A DNA stretch of 64,000 nucleotides from CAWJHE01 sp963842455. GTDB lineage: Bacteria > Chloroflexota > Anaerolineae > Anaerolineales > UBA4823. Of this stretch, positions 28,763-37,618 are shown in pieces. The position numbers and the translations under genes are program-made. Location: NCBI GenBank assembly GCA_963842455.1, contig CAWJHE010000014.1, forward strand, positions 186,001 to 250,000, written 5' to 3'. Within the stretch, counting starts at the first letter, position 1. The number at the start of each line of letters is the position of its first letter. The notes below the pieces were generated by a model, which worked only from the letters and a program-made list of their open reading frames with translations, was not told the DNA's origin and searched no databases.

Positions 28763-30722
28763 ATGATGCAACGGATGAGCAGGTTGGGTACGCTATTGCT
28801 GGTCACCTTACTGGGTCTTGTGCCTGGTTAGAACCGAAAACAGCCTGGCAGGATCACAAATTTGGGCATCTCACGGTCCGCAGGGTGGTACCATTAATAC
28901 GCTGGCGGTCGACCCCAGTAACCCTGACACGCTTTATGTTGGCACCTCAGAAGGCGGTATCTATAAGAGCACAGATGGGGGCGATCATTGGACAGCTATA
29001 AACTATGGTCTTACGGGTAAACTGGTTTACACACTGGCTATCGAGCCAGGCAATCCGGAGACCCTGTATGCCGGGACTTATTATTATGGTATCTTCAAAA
29101 GCACGAACGGTGGTCTTAGCTGGAGCCCCAGCAGCAGCGGTATCCCTGGCGGCTTGGCGGTTTCTGCGATTGTGATAGATCCCTTGACGCCTGCCACGTT
29201 GTATGCAGGGACATCAATCGGGGGAATCTACAAAAGCACGAATAACGGCGGAAATTGGACGATAGCCAGCACCGGGTTGGACAATACCAATATCAACTGC
29301 CTGGCTATGCACCCATCTAACCCAGCGATATTATATGCCGGGACAAACGGAGGCGGTATATTTATAACGACCACTGGGGGTAGCAATTGGAGCGCCGCCA
29401 ATAGCGGATTGACTGCCACAATTGTCTATTCGATTGCCATCGATCCACTGACCCCCTCCACACTTTACGCAGGCACTTTCGGGAGCGGTGTTTTTAAGAG
29501 CACAAACAATGGCGATGATTGGTCTCAAGTCAACACTGGTTTCTCCAGCCTGACAACCAACACGCTGGTTATTGACCCCGTCACACCCTCCACCCTATAT
29601 GCGGGGACGAACATCGGCGTTTACGTCAGCACCACCAGCGGCGCGGGATGGAGCCTGGTCAGCACAGGGTTAACCTCCACCAGCGTTGACTGTCTGGCAA
29701 TCAACTCGCTCAATACATCCACATTGTTTGCCGGGACTTTCGCAGGCGGCGTATTCAAATCTTCCAATAGCGGCGCAAACTGGAGTCCGGCCAATAACGG
29801 ATTGGTGGCCAGTAAAATCTACACCCTGGCCATCAACCCAAGCCTGCCAACGACCTTGTATGCAGGGTCATATGGGGGGGGAATTTATAAAAGCCTGGAT
29901 GGTGGTCTGCATTGGAGCGCCATCAATAATGGCTTGACCCAGGTTTATATCTATAGCCTGGCCATTGATCCCGTTACGACCGATACAGTCTATGCGGGTA
30001 CATTTACGGGAGGCGTCTTTAAAAGCACCAACGGCGGAGGTGAATGGGCTGCGTCCAACACAGGTCTAACCTTGTCCGGAATATCTGAGCTGGTCATAGA
30101 TCCGCTCTCACCAGCGACGATTTATGCGGGTACCTACAATGGTATGTATAAGAGCACAAACGGAGCAGGGAACTGGGAGGCTATTCAAACTGGAATCACA
30201 TCCAACGCGATTACCGCCCTGGCGATCAATGCCACAACCCCCTCGATCCTGTATGCAGGGACATCGGATGCGGGTATTTTTAAAACGCTCAATTCAGGAA
30301 CTAGCTGGGTTGCCGTTAACACCGGGCTGACCAATCTTAACATCTATGCGCTGGTTGTCGATCCGCAAGATCCCGACAAAGTCTATGCTGGAACTTGGAA
30401 CGGCCTCTTCAAGAGCACAGACGCTGGGGACAATTGGAACCCGATCAACACCGGACTGAGCAGCCTCTATATCCGCTCCCTGGCAATTCATCCCGACACA
30501 CCGCAGATCTTATATGCAGGGACAAATAACGATGGCGTGTTTATTACACAAAACAGCGGTGGGAATTGGGCGCCTTTCAACACTGGCATAACGATGCCAT
30601 CGATACATTCCCTGGCAATCGATCCGTTGCATCCTGATACTGTGCACGCCAGCGTTTGGGGAAATGGTGTGGCCTCTACCGTGCAAGCAAGATTGATCTA
30701 CTTGCCCATTGTCTTAAGATAG
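28763..30722 (+). CDS. Secreted Asp-box beta-propeller protein 5, frameshift in the signal peptide
   Basis: AGGAGGT precedes ATG 28763. The leader (RLGTLLLVTLLGLVPG) is in a different frame from the body, so one base is gained or lost near 28820-28830; the body then runs from LAGSQIWASHGPQGGTINTLAVDPSNPDTLYVGT to 30722. About 14 Asp-box repeats follow (KSTDGGDHW, KSTNNGGNW, TTTGGSNW). The tail is IYLPIVLR. It lies 7 kb from the main propeller cluster, next to an IS relic and with its own promoter and terminator, so it is likely a dispersed paralogue. Confidence 0.84.
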
Positions 30723-30762
30723 TTCCCCACTCCGTCGCTGCGCTTAGTAGAGAGAAAAGATC

Positions 30763-30795
30763 AGACCCTCAAGGTTTCGGTAACCTTGAGGGTCT
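30763..30795 (+). terminator. Terminator-like palindrome after propeller gene 5
   Basis: Perfect 14-bp stem (agaccctcaaggtt / aaccttgagggtct) with loop TCGGT, 40 bases after the stop at 30722. The T-run after it is weak (TGATT). Confidence 0.75.
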
Positions 30796-30850
30796 TGATT
30801 GAATCGCAGCCAGACCACACTCATAATTCAGAATATTTAACCATGTATTC

Positions 30851-30881
30851 TTGACAATTGTACGGCATTGCCGTACAATTG
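30851..30881 (+). promoter_or_regulatory. Promoter embedded in a 27-bp palindromic operator of the toxin-antitoxin operon
   Basis: TTGACA (30851-30856) and TACAAT (30874-30879) are separated by exactly 17 bases. From 30855 to 30881 the DNA is a perfect palindrome with 13-bp arms (caattgtacggca) around one central base, so a dimeric repressor would cover the whole promoter. Transcription would be expected to begin at or next to the toxin ATG (30886), implying a leaderless message. Confidence 0.88.
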
Positions 30882-30885
30882 CACT

Positions 30886-31197
30886 ATGGAATTCATCGAG
30901 ACTTCGTTGTTCACCAAACTGGTACAACAATACCTTGATGATGATGTATATCATGAACTACAACTTTATTTATTGAACTATCCAGAAAGCGGAGATGTGG
31001 TCCCTGGTTCCGGTGGTGTGAGAAAAATACGTTGGGGAGCCAAAAGTAAGGGCAAACGTGGCGGCGTTCGTGTGATTTATTTTTGGAAAACACTCCACAA
31101 CGAAATTTGGTTGCTCACAATTTACGCCAAAGGAGAGCGCGAGACGATTCCGGCGCATATATTGAAGCAAATTGCTGAGGAGATTAAGCATGTCTGA
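30886..31197 (+). CDS. RelE/HigB-superfamily toxin (NadT-like)
   Basis: 103 residues. The core VRKIRWGAKSKGKRGGVRVIYFWKT followed by EIWLLTIYAKGERETI is typical of RelE/HigB-type mRNA interferases, with the basic GKRGG stretch and Tyr/Lys residues near the end (YAKGE). The start at 30886 has no RBS because the promoter sits directly upstream. The antitoxin start lies inside its last codons (8-base overlap), so the order is toxin first, as in HigBA and NadTS. Likely acts on ribosome-bound mRNA. Confidence 0.87.
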   Translation: MEFIETSLFTKLVQQYLDDDVYHELQLYLLNYPESGDVVPGSGGVRKIRWGAKSKGKRGGVRVIYFWKTLHNEIWLLTIYAKGERETIPAHILKQIAEEIKHV

Positions 31198-31477
31198 ACG
31201 TGAGATTGGAAAAGAAATTTTAGATGGTATCCGGGAAGTGAAGGCTTTCAAAGAAGGAAAGGTTGAACTGGTAACACGTAAGTTGGATGAACCATCACAT
31301 CCTAAGCAGATACGCGCACGCTTGAAGTTGTCACAGGCCGCCTTTGCCGGCTTGATGGGGGTGAGTGTACGTACAGTGCAGGATTGGGAACAGAACCGCC
31401 GAGAACCCAGCGGTCCGGCTAAATCGTTGTTGAGGATTGCTGAACAACATCCAGAGATATTCTTGGAAATTACGTAA
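31190..31477 (+). CDS. NadS/HigA-family antitoxin with Xre-type helix-turn-helix
   Basis: 95 residues. The N-terminus SEREIGKEILDGIREVKAF fits NadS antitoxins. The DNA-binding helix-turn-helix is IRARLKLSQAAFAGLMGVSVRTVQDWEQNRREP (about 46-78), with the usual C-terminal GPAKSLLRIAEQHPE. GAGGAG precedes the ATG by 8 bases within the toxin gene. It would neutralise the toxin and bind the palindrome at 30855-30881, repressing its own operon. Confidence 0.9.
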   Translation: MSEREIGKEILDGIREVKAFKEGKVELVTRKLDEPSHPKQIRARLKLSQAAFAGLMGVSVRTVQDWEQNRREPSGPAKSLLRIAEQHPEIFLEIT

Positions 31478-31481
31478 GATT

Positions 31482-31523
31482 AGACCCTAAAGGTTTTCGG
31501 ATACCTTTAGGGTCTTGGTTTTT
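31482..31523 (+). terminator. Terminator of the toxin-antitoxin operon
   Basis: 13-bp perfect stem (agaccctaaaggt / acctttagggtct), 8-base loop, then TTGGTTTTTG. It starts 5 bases after the antitoxin stop. Confidence 0.9.
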
Positions 31524-31548
31524 GATAGATTGTCCCCTGGATGAGGGT

Positions 31549-34417
31549 TTAGGACCGGGTCAAATTCTTAGCCAGCGCTTGCAGAGCCTGGTAGTAGGGC
31601 AAGATACTGGGCAGGTAGTGGCGCTCACCTTTGGCATGTGGACCGATGCCGGTCTGTCCCCAGACCACGCCCTGGCCGCGCGGCGCGAAGCGGGCGCTGG
31701 TGCCGGGCAGCTTACGGCTGAGGCGCGCCGGCTGACCACTGGCTTGTTCCACGGCCTGGATCAAAGCGCCCAGGTAAGGATTATCTGCATCGCAAACAAT
31801 CCCCGGTTCATCGGTTGACCAAACCAGCTCCAAATCATTCGTGCGGCAGAATTCGTCCAGCTCCTGGCGCAGAGCAGACAACGTCATCCTGAGGGATGGG
31901 TCGCACTTCGACGCCCAGCATACCCTGGTCGGCGGTGATGTTATACACGCCGGGTGTGCCCACCTGGATGAAGGGGAACTTGGCTTGCGACTGCCAGCCA
32001 TCCGGGCTGCTCAGGGTCAGGCGGCGCCTGAAGATTTCAATTAGAGCGCTGCGGGCTTGTAAGAGGCGCTCGGTCAGGTCCAGCCCACCTTTGGCTGTAG
32101 CTACGCCAGAATGGCCACGTTGGCCGCGCACCAGCACATCAAAGCGCATCACACCGCGGTTTTCAGTGCAGATTTCGCCCCACAGCTCATCACCCTTTTC
32201 ACCGGTGCGCTCACCGGCGATCAACAGTTGCGGCGCATAGGGGGTTTCTTCTCCGCCGGGTTGGCGCACCCAGGATTCTTCGGAAAGCATGCGCAGCACA
32301 TGCGGGGTGCCCATCGGCTCGCCCTCGCCGTTTTCTTCGTTGCCAACCAGCAGGCAGTTCACCGGCGGGTAAGGCGGACCAGCATGCAAGGCATCTTTCA
32401 TCCAAACCAGGTAGGTAGCCACAACGGTTTTCATATCGGCGGCGCCACGCCCCCACAGGTAGTCGCCATCCAGGCGCGGCTCGAACTGACCGTCATCCGG
32501 CTCGGGCTCGACCACGTCAAAATGCCCGGAGAGCATCACCGGCGCTAGCATCTGCCCGGGAAAACCGATTAACAAGGCGGGGTATTTTTCCTGGTCGTAG
32601 TAGCGCACACCCAGACCCTGGCGGCGGGCATAATCGAAGATGAACAGGGAGGCCCGGCGCACTTCTTCCAGGCGCTCGTTCGGACAGGCAGTCACCGAGG
32701 GGATGCGGATCAGATGACTGGATAAGGATACAATCTCGCTGGTCTTGTCGCGGAAAGTGATACCCACTTCTGCGCTGGATTTCGGACGAAAACGGATCGG
32801 CGCTTCCGGGTTGCGGCGAACTTCCTGGCGGGCGCGCTGCACAAACTCACCCAGCTTTTCGCTATCCAGGCGCAAAGAGTCATAAATTTCAGCAATGTGC
32901 TCGACTTCTTCCGACACTTCTGCCACGCGTTGTGCGTGATGGGCTTTGAACCAATCCATGGGGACCTGGTCGCCATGTTCCAAATGACCAGCCAATTCCT
33001 GGCGGATTTTTTCAGCGGTGTTGGGACCACCCTGAGCCATCTCGACCAGAGGTTGCAAGTCCTCCCAGGCGCCAACTGCCTGGGCAAGCGGGCGCAATTC
33101 GTCCAAAGTCCAGGAGAGGAACTCGCGCATCGGGATGGGCTTGGCAGTCAGGGGATGTTCAATTTCACTGCGTAAACCGTTGCGAGCCGCCAGGTCTTCA
33201 TTACGGCGCGCCCGTTGCAGGTCTTCGGCGTCGTAACGGAAAGCCCGGGCAAATTGCGGGTCGGCGTAGAAGCGCATCATCAGCAGGTGCTTGAGGGTCA
33301 GGTTAGCGACTTCCAGGTCCATCGGGTTGCCGCCATCATCGGTGCGCACTTCGACACGCGCCATGGGCAGGTTGATGCGGGCTAACAGGTTCTGCTGTTC
33401 GATCTGCTTGGCCATGTCTTCGACCGAGAGCACAGAGCCCTGGGAGTACAGGCCGCGTGAGTACAGGCTGCGCAATTGATCGCTGGTGACCAGGATCATG
33501 CGTTCTACCGGCTCAGCATGCGAGCGGGCGCGCACCGGGGTCCAGTTATTGTTGCCAAAACGCACCTCGCGCCGCACCAGGTCATAAGAGATCGACAGGT
33601 AATCGGCGTAGGAACGATACAGGTCCGGTAAGTCTATTTCCGGTGGATTGGGGAAGATCAGGTTACGCTGCGAGTCCAGATCGGTCAGCAGCATCACAGC
33701 CTGGTCATCACGGCGCACTGCCAGGAAAGGCGTTGAGGCGCTCGTGGCAATGAACAAGGCAGCGAAGGCGCGCATCAAGCGCGAGGCGGAAATGTAAAAC
33801 TCGCTTTTGTACTCATCTAGATGAAGCTGGTTGCGCTGATTGGCCGGCAGATGCATGAAATCCCAGGCGAAGAGCGGGTCGGGCAGGGAAAGATTCGAAT
33901 GCGTGCCAGCAGTCGCCAGGTTGTTGCCGTACATAGAAACACAGCGTTCCAGGTAACGGCGCTTGGCGATATGCCAGGATCCCGGGATGCAGTTGAAGCC
34001 AACATCCAGGGGGTAGATCAGGTTACCGTGCCAGTGCAACAGTTGATCGCCAAATTTACTACCGGCCTGGTGCAAAGCGTTGACCAGGACAGATTCCATC
34101 AGGCGCGCCTCCTGGATAGCGCCACGCGCAGAATAATATGGGCGGGTTGCCCATTCGATCATCCAATTGAAGACTTCCAACTGGCTGAAACCGCGCGTAT
34201 AGGAAGACAGGCATTCTTCTCGCAGGTAATCGACAAAGGATTTCTGGCTAGGACCTGAACCGACCGTTAACAAAGGGCGGAAGTTCGAGTCCAGCATATT
34301 CCATTCCAGCTCGCAACCTGCAACGCCCCCATTGGGGCTATCTTTGACCGCCTGCTCCAATGCCAGGAAATATTTCTCAGCAAAAAGCGAAGGGTCATAA
34401 CTCGGATCAGACATCAT
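31549..34417 (-). CDS. Glutamate-cysteine-ligase-like domain fused to an M20 metallopeptidase, one frameshift
   Basis: About 955 residues. The first 450 resemble the GCS2 ligase family (GCELEWNMLD with the acidic metal/ATP motif, LLHWHGNLIYPL, AGTHSNLSLPDPLF), which makes gamma-glutamyl or related peptide bonds. The C-terminal 400 are an M20 dizinc amidohydrolase: GHFDVVEPEPDDG (His/Asp ligands), GRGAADMK (bridging Asp), NEENGEG (catalytic Glu), RGQRGHSGVA of the lid domain. A shift near 31880 leads into SALRQELDEF and on to the final HAKGERHY histidine. ATG 34417 overlaps the aminotransferase stop by 4 bases. A ligase joined to a peptidase in one chain is unusual. Confidence 0.76.
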
Positions 34418-35718
34418 AGAGCATTTAACCCTTCCCACAGGCGTTCAGCAGCACCCTGGGTGCGCTCCACCGGTGTGGCGTATGAGAAGCGCAGCCACTC
34501 GCCGCCATAAACCGAGAAATATACACCCGGTACGATGGCGACCCCGTGTTCTTCAGCTAAATACTGGCCTAGTTGCTCGGTGTCCTGCCAACCACGGCGT
34601 TGTAAATATTCACCCACATGAATGAAGGCATAATAACCTTTGCCCATGATGTAGCGGAAACCCTTCTGGCGCAAGAAGGCATCCAGAACGATGCGGCTGG
34701 CATTGGTTGGCTCAATAATGGTGCGGGCAGCCTGTGCGTAACCCATTTCGTAGGCGGCAATGGCCACGGCATTGGGGAAGAACGGCGGAATGACGCCATG
34801 CGAGGCGCGCGAAACGATAAACTTGACCACTTCATCCCCGGCGATCAGGTGCGCGCTGCGCACGTTGGAAGCGCCCAGGCTCTTGGTCAAACCATCCAGG
34901 AAGATCAAGCGCTGCCGTTCGGCCGGTTCAAAATGGCGCAGGAAGGTGTTGATATCCATAGGGGATTCATCGGTGATGTAATGGTAGATCCAATCCAGAA
35001 GCACAAATGCCACTCCAGCTTCAAGAGCGGCCTTCACCAGGCTCACCTGGCGTTCAAGGCTGAGAGTGTTGCCAGTGGGATTGTCCGGCGAAGTGAGCAC
35101 CAGGCCAGCCACCTTGCGGCCGGATCTGGCAGCAAAATCTACGCAGGCGCGTAGGCTGTCTTCGGTATAAGCCCAAGCTTCTTCGGGCGAGCCTGGAGCG
35201 TACAACACATTGGCGCCAACGCCGTAAGGCCCCCAGTTGTAAGAAATCCAAGGGACACGCGACACGATAACAGCATCTCCCTGGCGTCCATGTCCCAAGG
35301 TCTGCATGGCTTGGAAGGCTTTTACCAGGGCATCACGTCCGCCAACAGCAGCCACCACGTTTCCCGGTCCGAGACCGAGGGAAGGATCTAGCTGCCAGTA
35401 ATCTTCAACCACCCGGCGGCGGAATAAATCCGTGCCAAAGGGCATATCGTAAGCAGTACCCTGCTCGATCTGGTAACGCGCGGCGCGTTCCAGGATTTCT
35501 TTGGGCACACCAGGCAGGCTGGCGCCGCCGTCGCCCTGGGAAGCGTCGTAGATCGGGCTGCCAGGGGCTTTCTGCTGGTAGACTTTGAGCGCCTTGTTGA
35601 TCAGGAACATGCGCGAAGGCGGGATAGCGGCCATCTTGGTCAGGTGGTCGCTTACGGGAATGAGATTGTTATCTGGAATTGCAAATACAGGGGTTTCGTT
35701 TGTCGGGGTTTGCATCAT
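34414..35718 (-). CDS. PLP-dependent class I/II aminotransferase
   Basis: 434 residues, fold-type I. Landmarks are LTSPDNPTGNTL (the NPTG loop), FVLLDWIYH (Asp/Tyr contacting the cofactor), LDGLTKSLGASNVR with the Schiff-base Lys, and the C-terminal RFSYATP with the carboxylate-binding Arg. The N-terminal part YDASQGDGGASLPGVP is unlike standard aspartate transaminases, so the substrate is not clear. The gene is coupled by an ATGA overlap to the ligase-peptidase fusion, which suggests both modify the same amino acid or small peptide. GAGGAG lies 10 bases before ATG 35718, beneath a hairpin. Confidence 0.85.
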   Translation of the reverse strand: MMQTPTNETPVFAIPDNNLIPVSDHLTKMAAIPPSRMFLINKALKVYQQKAPGSPIYDASQGDGGASLPGVPKEILERAARYQIEQGTAYDMPFGTDLFRRRVVEDYWQLDPSLGLGPGNVVAAVGGRDALVKAFQAMQTLGHGRQGDAVIVSRVPWISYNWGPYGVGANVLYAPGSPEEAWAYTEDSLRACVDFAARSGRKVAGLVLTSPDNPTGNTLSLERQVSLVKAALEAGVAFVLLDWIYHYITDESPMDINTFLRHFEPAERQRLIFLDGLTKSLGASNVRSAHLIAGDEVVKFIVSRASHGVIPPFFPNAVAIAAYEMGYAQAARTIIEPTNASRIVLDAFLRQKGFRYIMGKGYYAFIHVGEYLQRRGWQDTEQLGQYLAEEHGVAIVPGVYFSVYGGEWLRFSYATPVERTQGAAERLWEGLNAL

Positions 35719-35743
35719 CGTCTTTTATCTCCTCTTTATTTGA

Positions 35744-35773
35744 CATTTCGCCCCTTTGAAGAGGGGCGAAATG
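35744..35773. promoter_or_regulatory. Perfect 12-bp hairpin in the leader of the aminotransferase gene
   Basis: Arms catttcgcccct and aggggcgaaatg around loop TTGAAG. It is 26 bases upstream of the aminotransferase start and 62 bases after the prenyltransferase stop. No T-run follows on the minus strand, so it could be a weak terminator, an mRNA-stabilising hairpin or an attenuator. Confidence 0.6.
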
Positions 35774-35834
35774 GACAGGCATTAAAAGACGATTTTACTA
35801 TGGAATTAATAAATCGCTGATTTTTTAATCTTAA

Positions 35835-36815
35835 TTACAATTCCCGATCGACGATGTAAAAAGCCAATGATTGCAATGCTTCTCGGTAAGGATTGGCTGG
35901 CAAGACAGATAAAGCCTGCAAGGCCTGATCAACAAAGCTTCTGGCGTCTTGCATGGATTTTTCGATGGCCCCACTGCTGCGAATGGCCTCAACCAAGCGG
36001 TCAATATCTGCTGAGACCGGTGTCAAGCCGTTGCGCATTAAGCCAATCACCGGATCGTCAGGAAACTCATCCAGGTAGTACAGCGCAGGCAGGGTGATCA
36101 ACCCCTGGCGCAAATCGCTGCCGACAGGTTTTCCAACCGTGGTCATCTGTCCGGTGAAATCCAGCACGTCATCCACAATCTGAAAAGCCATGCCAATTCC
36201 GTATCCAAAATTGCGAGCGTTCTCTTTGACAATTTTATCCACCGCGCTGATCATAGCAGCCGAGGTTGTGGACAATTCAAACAAGGAGGCAGTTTTGGCG
36301 TAGATGCGCTGGTAATAATTATCATGATTGGCGACGCCATGACTGGAAAACAATTGTGTGATTTCTCCATTGACGATGGTTGCCAGGGTTTCGGAGAACA
36401 TACTCATCAATTCCAAATCGTTGGTTTCAGATGCCAGCCGGGCAGCTTTAGCAAAAATAAAATCACCGGTCAAAACTGTCGCGGCCGGTGACCACTGCGA
36501 ATTGAGGGTTGCCATCCCGCGACGCAAAAAGGAGCCATCGATCAGATCGTCATGCACCAGGGTCGCGGTGTGTAAAAGCTCGATCGCTGAAGATAATGTC
36601 ACCAGGCGTTGGACATCGCCACCCAACATATTACCCGTCAGCAAAACCACTCCCGGGCGAATGCGTTTTCCACCCGAGGATAACAAATGGTTGAGAGCAG
36701 TAGCCAGGTCAGGATGATGGCTATCTGCCTGCGAGCGCATCAATCGCTCGACCATCCCGATTTGCTCTTGAACAAGGCTGAAAAAGTTTACCGTACTCAA
36801 AAGATTACTCACCAA
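35835..36815 (-). CDS. ispB: Polyprenyl (E-)diphosphate synthase
   Basis: 326 residues, the usual size. The first Asp-rich motif is HDDLIDGSFLRRG (DDxxD with the following Arg pair) and the second is FQIVDDVLDFTG (DDxxD). SSGGKRIRPG near residue 48 binds the diphosphate. The residues before the first motif are small (ELLHTATLVHDD), which in this family permits long chains, so the product is probably the side chain of a quinone or the carrier lipid. The start overlaps the TatD stop by 7 bases; they form one unit with the phosphohexomutase. Confidence 0.9.
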   Translation of the reverse strand: MVSNLLSTVNFFSLVQEQIGMVERLMRSQADSHHPDLATALNHLLSSGGKRIRPGVVLLTGNMLGGDVQRLVTLSSAIELLHTATLVHDDLIDGSFLRRGMATLNSQWSPAATVLTGDFIFAKAARLASETNDLELMSMFSETLATIVNGEITQLFSSHGVANHDNYYQRIYAKTASLFELSTTSAAMISAVDKIVKENARNFGYGIGMAFQIVDDVLDFTGQMTTVGKPVGSDLRQGLITLPALYYLDEFPDDPVIGLMRNGLTPVSADIDRLVEAIRSSGAIEKSMQDARSFVDQALQALSVLPANPYREALQSLAFYIVDREL

Positions 36816-37618
36816 TGAAAAAGTCTCTCAGCATTCTTATAGATAATTGATTTTGCCTCATCCACAGGCACTCCCTGGATATCGGCAATCTTTTCTGCCA
36901 CCCATCGAACATGAGCCGGTTCATTTCTTCTGCCGCGAAATGGGTGCGGCGTCAGAAAAGGCGAATCTGTTTCAATGAGCAATTTATTTAAAGGAACGTA
37001 AGCCACCACCTGCCGCAATTCACCCGCACTACGAAAGGTAACTGGTCCGGTTATTCCGAGTAGAAAGTTTATCACAATTGCTTGCTCAGCATAATGTGAA
37101 TTTTCACTAAATGAATGAATCACGCCGGGCTGATCAGCCAGAGGGTTGCCATCAGAATTTAAATCCTGCACCCACTCGCCAAGAATGCCCAACAAATCAT
37201 CCGTTGCCTGGTGCTGGTCCACTTCATTGCGCAAATGAATGATCACCGGCAACTTATGCCTGGCAGCCAGGGACAATTGGCGGCGCAAGATTTGCGCCTG
37301 CAGCAGGCGCGGCGACCGGTCACGATAATAATCCAGTCCAATTTCTCCGATTGCTGCCACCTTTGGTTGGACAGCCATATCTTCCAGCTGGGCCTCGGTG
37401 TTTTCATTCCAGGATAAGGCATCGTTCGGGTGCACCCCAACGGCTGCAAAAACCTCAGGGTATGTCCCAGCCAACCCCAGCGCAGACTGGCTCGAGGCAA
37501 TATCCACACCCGGATTAAGCATGCGCTGCACACCAACCCGGCGGGCGTTTTCCACCACTGCTGGACGGTCGAGATCAAATGCCTCAAAGTTCAAGTGGCA
37601 ATGCGTGTCAACCAGCAA
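36809..37618 (-). CDS. tatD: TatD-family metal-dependent hydrolase/DNase
   Basis: 269 residues. Metal-binding landmarks of the family are present: DTHCHLNFEAF at the start, IGEIGLDYYRD, PVIIHLRN, GVIHSFSE and LLIETDSPFLTPHPFRGRRNEP. The start codon is TTG at 37618, right after the stop of the upstream phosphohexomutase gene, so coupled translation is likely. TatD proteins are exonucleases or D-aminoacyl-tRNA deacylase-like hydrolases. An insertion around residues 150-165 (VQDLNSDGNPLAD) is unusual. Confidence 0.9.
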   Translation of the reverse strand: MLVDTHCHLNFEAFDLDRPAVVENARRVGVQRMLNPGVDIASSQSALGLAGTYPEVFAAVGVHPNDALSWNENTEAQLEDMAVQPKVAAIGEIGLDYYRDRSPRLLQAQILRRQLSLAARHKLPVIIHLRNEVDQHQATDDLLGILGEWVQDLNSDGNPLADQPGVIHSFSENSHYAEQAIVINFLLGITGPVTFRSAGELRQVVAYVPLNKLLIETDSPFLTPHPFRGRRNEPAHVRWVAEKIADIQGVPVDEAKSIIYKNAERLFHW

